This document shows positions 60,787 through 64,000 of a stretch of DNA of 64,000 nucleotides, piece after piece. Location: NCBI GenBank assembly GCA_963975245.1, contig CAXBFJ010000002.1:248001-312000 (forward strand), given 5' to 3'. Positions within the stretch are counted from its first letter, which is position 1. Each line of letters starts with the position of its first letter. Source of the DNA: Panacagrimonas sp963975245 (GTDB lineage Bacteria > Pseudomonadota > Gammaproteobacteria > Nevskiales > Nevskiaceae). The position numbers and the translations under genes are program-made. The notes beneath the pieces are model-generated. The model ran no database searches and was not told the origin of the DNA. It saw nothing but the letters and a program-made list of their open reading frames with translations.

Positions 60787-61209
60787 TCAGGAACCTTGCA
60801 TGGCAAACCATTGCTCAAGAATAACGCGAGCGGCCTCACCATCGCGATCACCTTTTCTGACGCGGCGCTTCATCTGTCCGCTGGCGCGGGCGTTGCGCAA
60901 TGCATCATCGGCTTCGCGCGATGAAAAGCGCTCATCAGCCAGATGCACTGGCAGGCTGGTGCGCGTTTTCAGCTCGCTGGCAAATGCGCGAGCCGCAGTG
61001 GTCATGGCCTGTTCCGAGCCATCGTCATCCAGAGGCAGGCCGACCACCAGTGCCTCCGGCCGCCAGTCACGTAGCAGGCGCAAGACGCCGTCCCAGTCCG
61101 GTTTGGCGCCGTTGTGCAGAGTGGGCAGTGGGCGCGCGGTTCCGGTGATCGCCTCGCCTACGGCAACGCCGATGCGTTTGAATCCATAATCAAAGGACAG
61201 CACGCTCAT
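60787..61209 (-). CDS. ruvX: RuvX/YqgF putative pre-16S rRNA nuclease
   Basis: 140 residues, an RNase H-like fold. N-terminal LSFDYGFKRIGVAVG with the first catalytic Asp, VVGLPLDDDGSEQ and the late DERFSSREADD are all typical. It is proposed to mature the 5' end of 16S rRNA or resolve Holliday junctions. Part of the conserved gshB-yqgE-ruvX-pyrB string. Confidence 0.95.
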   Translation of the reverse strand: MSVLSFDYGFKRIGVAVGEAITGTARPLPTLHNGAKPDWDGVLRLLRDWRPEALVVGLPLDDDGSEQAMTTAARAFASELKTRTSLPVHLADERFSSREADDALRNARASGQMKRRVRKGDRDGEAARVILEQWFAMQGS

Positions 61210-61261
61210 GCGGGCTGAAGCTGCTCGTCGGCTGCTTCAGGACGGCGATTGATGAATCGGT

Positions 61262-61969
61262 TCAAGCGTGGCCGGCGCCGCTGCCCAGCTGCGCGATATC
61301 CAGGCCAATCAATTTGGTCGCCGACTGCCAACGCGCGTCCACCGGGGTCTGGAACAGCACCGCGGCATCTACCGGCGTACTCAGCCAGGCGTTCTGTAGG
61401 ATCTCATCTTCAAGCTGACCTGCGGCCCATCCTGAATAACCCAGCGTGACCAGGAAATGCTCCGGGCCGCGCCCTTCACCAATGGCCGTCAGGACATCGC
61501 GTGAGGTGGTGATGTAGAGCCCCCGGCCGATCGGCATGCTGGAATCCCATCCCCCGGGGCCGCTATGGACCACGAAGCCACGCTCCGGTTGTACCGGGCC
61601 ACCCCAGAACACGAACTGCTCGCAGGGCGCGCCGCGGTCATGTTTGACCCCCATCTGGTCGAGCATGGCGCCCAGTGTGAGGTCTGTCGGGCGATTGATG
61701 ATCAGGCCGACCGCGCCGCTGTCATTGTGTTCGCAGAGCAGGGAAACGGTGTTGCTGAAGTTGTCGTCTTCCAGGCCCGGCATGGCGATCAGGAATTGAT
61801 TGCGCAGGAAAACATTCTCGGAATCTGCACCACTGTCGGCGCTGAGCTGGATGGCTGCTTTTTCCTCGTCCAGATTGTTATCGATCAGCGCCTGCCGACA
61901 CTTGGCCAGAGATTGGCCTGTGCGTTCGCGAAGGGCTCTGACAGCGGCTCTGGGGACTCGAATCGTCAT
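61262..61969 (-). CDS. YqgE/AlgH protein with an N-terminal EF-Ts-like UBA domain
   Basis: 235 residues, about 45-50 longer at the N-terminus than usual YqgE/AlgH. The YqgE part begins near residue 53 (FLRNQFLIAMPGLEDDNF) with LCEHNDSGAVGLIINRP and FWGGPVQPERGFVVH. Residues 1-47 (AVRALRERTGQSLAKCRQAL and the helix after it) look like the UBA/TS-N domain of elongation factor Ts. No start codon exists in the linker, so the extension must be translated. EF-Ts uses this domain to bind EF-Tu or the ribosome. The role of the fusion is unknown. Confidence 0.85.
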   Translation of the reverse strand: MTIRVPRAAVRALRERTGQSLAKCRQALIDNNLDEEKAAIQLSADSGADSENVFLRNQFLIAMPGLEDDNFSNTVSLLCEHNDSGAVGLIINRPTDLTLGAMLDQMGVKHDRGAPCEQFVFWGGPVQPERGFVVHSGPGGWDSSMPIGRGLYITTSRDVLTAIGEGRGPEHFLVTLGYSGWAAGQLEDEILQNAWLSTPVDAAVLFQTPVDARWQSATKLIGLDIAQLGSGAGHA

Positions 61970-62021
61970 GCCCCAGTATCCGGTGCGCGGCGGAACGATG
62001 GCAAGGTCGTTCGCCCTTGCC

Positions 62022-62993
62022 TCAGGGCCGCTGGTCCAATTTTTTGCCGATGGCGTCCATCAGTAGCCCGCCAATGTCGGTGCCAAAGGCGGCATCAATT
62101 TCGCGGGCGCAGGTCGGGCTGGTGACGTTGATCTCGGTCACGCAATGCCCGATGACATCCAGCCCCACAAACAACAGGCCGCGCCGGCGCAGTTCCGGGC
62201 CGATCCGGCGGGCAATCTCCAGGTCCTCATTACTCAGGGGCCGGGCCTCGCCACGACCGCCAGCTGCCAGATTGCCGCGCGTCTCGCCGACGCTAGGGAT
62301 GCGGGCCAGGCAGTAAGGCACGGGCTCACCATCGACCATCAGGATGCGCTTGTCGCCGTCAACAATCTCGGGAAGATATTTCTGCGCCACGATCATGCGC
62401 TCACCCCGATTGCTGAGCTGCTCGATCACCGCACCGAGATTCAGCCCGTCGGCGCCCACGCGGAAAATGCCGCTGCCGCCCATGCCATCGAGCGGCTTGT
62501 AGATCACATCGCGATGTTCTGCATGGAAAGCGCGCAGGGCCGCTTCATGGCGTGCAAACAGGGTGGGCGGCGCCAGGTCGGCAAACCAAGCGGTGAACAT
62601 TTTTTCGTTGCAGTCGCGCAGGCTGTGCGGGGCATTGACCACCAGCGCGCCCTGTTCTTCAGCCCGCTCCAGGACATAAGTGCTGGCCACAAACTCCATG
62701 TCGAAAGGCGGGTCCTTGCGCATGAGAATGGCGTCCAATTCTCCCAGCGGCAGCGTTCGGGGCTCGCCGCGCCACTCGAACCAGTTTTGGTTGTCGTCGA
62801 AGACCTGCACGGCTCTCGATTGACCCAGGGCCGTGCCGTCGCGCACGTAGAGGTTGGACACTTCCATGTACTCGATCTGCCAGCCCTTTTTCTGGGCAGC
62901 GAGCATCAAGGCCAGGCTGGTGTCTTTGTAGGGTTTGATGGCGGAAATCGGGTCCATGACGACACCGATGCGGCGCGGAGCGGGCTTATTCAT
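62022..62993 (-). CDS. gshB: Glutathione synthetase
   Basis: A 323-residue ATP-grasp enzyme joining gamma-glutamylcysteine and glycine. The start GVVMDPISAIKPYKDTSLALMLAAQ, VYKPLDGMGGSGIFRV-type nucleotide loop, GDKRILMVDGEPV and FVGLDVIGHCVTEINVTSPT are canonical. It heads the block with yqgE and ruvX. It also supplies the glutathione used by reductases such as the interrupted one at 14.4 kb. Confidence 0.97.
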   Translation of the reverse strand: MNKPAPRRIGVVMDPISAIKPYKDTSLALMLAAQKKGWQIEYMEVSNLYVRDGTALGQSRAVQVFDDNQNWFEWRGEPRTLPLGELDAILMRKDPPFDMEFVASTYVLERAEEQGALVVNAPHSLRDCNEKMFTAWFADLAPPTLFARHEAALRAFHAEHRDVIYKPLDGMGGSGIFRVGADGLNLGAVIEQLSNRGERMIVAQKYLPEIVDGDKRILMVDGEPVPYCLARIPSVGETRGNLAAGGRGEARPLSNEDLEIARRIGPELRRRGLLFVGLDVIGHCVTEINVTSPTCAREIDAAFGTDIGGLLMDAIGKKLDQRP

Positions 62994-63236
62994 GCGCTAA
63001 CTTTAATCGGGAACCTGCACTGGATGGGTGCCAGTGCCCGCACCGACGCAATTGCGACCAGCGACCGGGCATCAAGGCGTCGTTCCATGATCAGCCTGAA
63101 GATTGGATGTAAGCGAGCAGACAATGTGCATGGCGGCAGTTTCAAAACGGCCAGATTACGTACACTATGTCAATTGATCCGGCGCATTACGGTAATGGTG
63201 CGTTCCGGTGCCTAATCTGCGCGGGAGAGTTGCTAG

Positions 63237-64000
63237 ATGTCACGGCTGAACTGGTTACCCCTTTTGTTGGCGTTCGGACTGATTGCGTGCGAAGCCACTG
63301 ATTCTTCGGATCGCCTGCCCGGTGCTGACACGGACGAAGAGGAAGAAGAACTCACCGAGGCTCAGGAGCGCGCGGCATTGGGAGACTGGTCCGATTTGCT
63401 GGATTGGCCGATCGTGCCGATTCATTCTGTGCTGCTGCCCGATGGCCGCGTGCTGACCTATGGCTCCACGGTTGAAACCGGCGGCGGGCCGGAGGTGATC
63501 AGCGGCGGTTTGAGCTATGACATCTGGGATCCAACCGATCCCGATCCGGATGACGGGCACATGGTCCTGCCCAATTTCACCGGGACCGATATTTTCTGTA
63601 GCGCGCAGGTCGTGTTGCCGCAGCCGGATGCCGGCGTGCTCATTGCGGGCGGGGATACCTTCCCGCGTCGTGAGCCCACCCCGGACCCGGATGCAGACCC
63701 GGATGCGGCGGGAGAAGTACCGGAAGATGACGATGACGGCAATCAGGATTCCACCGTTCTCGACTATGCTGGGAATCAGGAGCTGACCACGGGCTCGACC
63801 ATGAACCGGGGTCGCTGGTATGGCACCGCTACTACTTTGGTTGATGGCACGGTCTATGTGCAGGGCGGGCGCAGTTTTTCACGGGTCAGCGGTGAAGATC
63901 TGCCCGAGATTCGTGGCCTGGACGGTATTTTCCGACTCCTGACGGGGGCCGATACGAGCGCCCTGCGTTACTACTACCCCCGCAATTTTGTCATGCCGGA
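63237..64000 (+). CDS. Galactose-oxidase-like kelch lipoprotein, N-terminal part
   Basis: The frame runs from the ATG at 63237 (GGGAGAG upstream) past the window end; at least 254 residues. The signal peptide ends in LIAC with lipidated Cys18, followed by an acidic stretch (TDEEEEELTE). Then kelch-like blades: HSVLLPDGRVLTYGS, TDIFCSAQVVLP (Cys where galactose oxidase has its Tyr-linked Cys), STMNRGRWYGTATTLVDGTVYVQGG. A second acidic Pro/Asp-rich loop (DPDADPDAAGEVPEDDDDG) interrupts the blades. It may be a copper-radical oxidase of the glyoxal/galactose oxidase group, but later copper ligands lie outside the window. Confidence 0.85.
   Translation, partial: MSRLNWLPLLLAFGLIACEATDSSDRLPGADTDEEEEELTEAQERAALGDWSDLLDWPIVPIHSVLLPDGRVLTYGSTVETGGGPEVISGGLSYDIWDPTDPDPDDGHMVLPNFTGTDIFCSAQVVLPQPDAGVLIAGGDTFPRREPTPDPDADPDAAGEVPEDDDDGNQDSTVLDYAGNQELTTGSTMNRGRWYGTATTLVDGTVYVQGGRSFSRVSGEDLPEIRGLDGIFRLLTGADTSALRYYYPRNFVMP

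Noticed and set aside
43..63990. Search for tRNA, rRNA, CRISPR arrays, transposases and integrases
   Set aside because: None recognised by reading both strands; small or divergent RNA genes could be missed by eye.

Overview
The window is a dense, moderately high-GC bacterial chromosome segment with about 57 protein genes, almost all intact, and no tRNA, rRNA, CRISPR array or recognisable transposase. The block glutathione synthetase - YqgE/AlgH - RuvX - PyrB - non-catalytic dihydroorotase homologue, followed by a PilH-like regulator and a PilJ-like receptor, is typical of Gammaproteobacteria such as Pseudomonas and its relatives. Many flavin monooxygenases, acyl-CoA enzymes and CoA transferases suggest an environmental degrader of hydrophobic or alicyclic compounds. 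The gammaproteobacterial placement is well supported; any finer placement (for example Nevskiales-like) is only a guess.

Layout. 1-9.2 kb: the end of an AMP-binding enzyme, a glycosyltransferase, housekeeping typA, purT and mutM with an Old Yellow Enzyme relative between purT and mutM, then a Baeyer-Villiger-type monooxygenase. 9.2-15.3 kb: an exported sulfatase, a LysR regulator, and a YceI lipoprotein / cytochrome b561-YceI fusion / glutathionyl-hydroquinone reductase operon whose last gene has an in-frame stop. 15.5-20.2 kb: an RRM protein, a first PEP carboxykinase with an altered P-loop, a ribbon-helix-helix protein, a SulP transporter and an acetyltransferase. 20.8-24.9 kb: a GlxA-like AraC regulator, a 160-nt strongly folded element, and a nitronate-monooxygenase-like / acyl-CoA dehydrogenase operon ending in a frameshifted thioesterase.

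25.3-36.8 kb is the accessory heart of the window. A second copy of the 3' end of the reductase gene marks a duplication or recombination joint. Next come two divergent transcription units (SnoaL-like protein + monooxygenase; aldehyde dehydrogenase + monooxygenase + GDXG-type hydrolase + zinc alcohol dehydrogenase), then a LysR regulator with a clear operator, a CaiB-type CoA transferase and an acetyl-CoA hydrolase/transferase-type enzyme. Together they form a plausible route from a cyclic alcohol through ketone, lactone, hydroxy acid and oxo acid to a CoA-linked acid.

37-64 kb: a flavoprotein and a UbiA prenyltransferase, a GspE-type ATPase, small lipoproteins and exported proteins, an acyltransferase, an ACP phosphodiesterase, a thioesterase, an AmpG-like transporter, a DUF502 membrane protein coupled to a carotenoid oxygenase, a pirin and an RND efflux pair. 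A second, canonical PEP carboxykinase, the chemosensory pair, the pyr/yqgE/gshB block and the start of a galactose-oxidase-like lipoprotein close the window. The most notable signals are the structured element at 21926-22085, the reductase duplication sharing a nonsense codon, the EF-Ts-like domain fused to YqgE, the cyclic-ketone gene set and the LysR operator.
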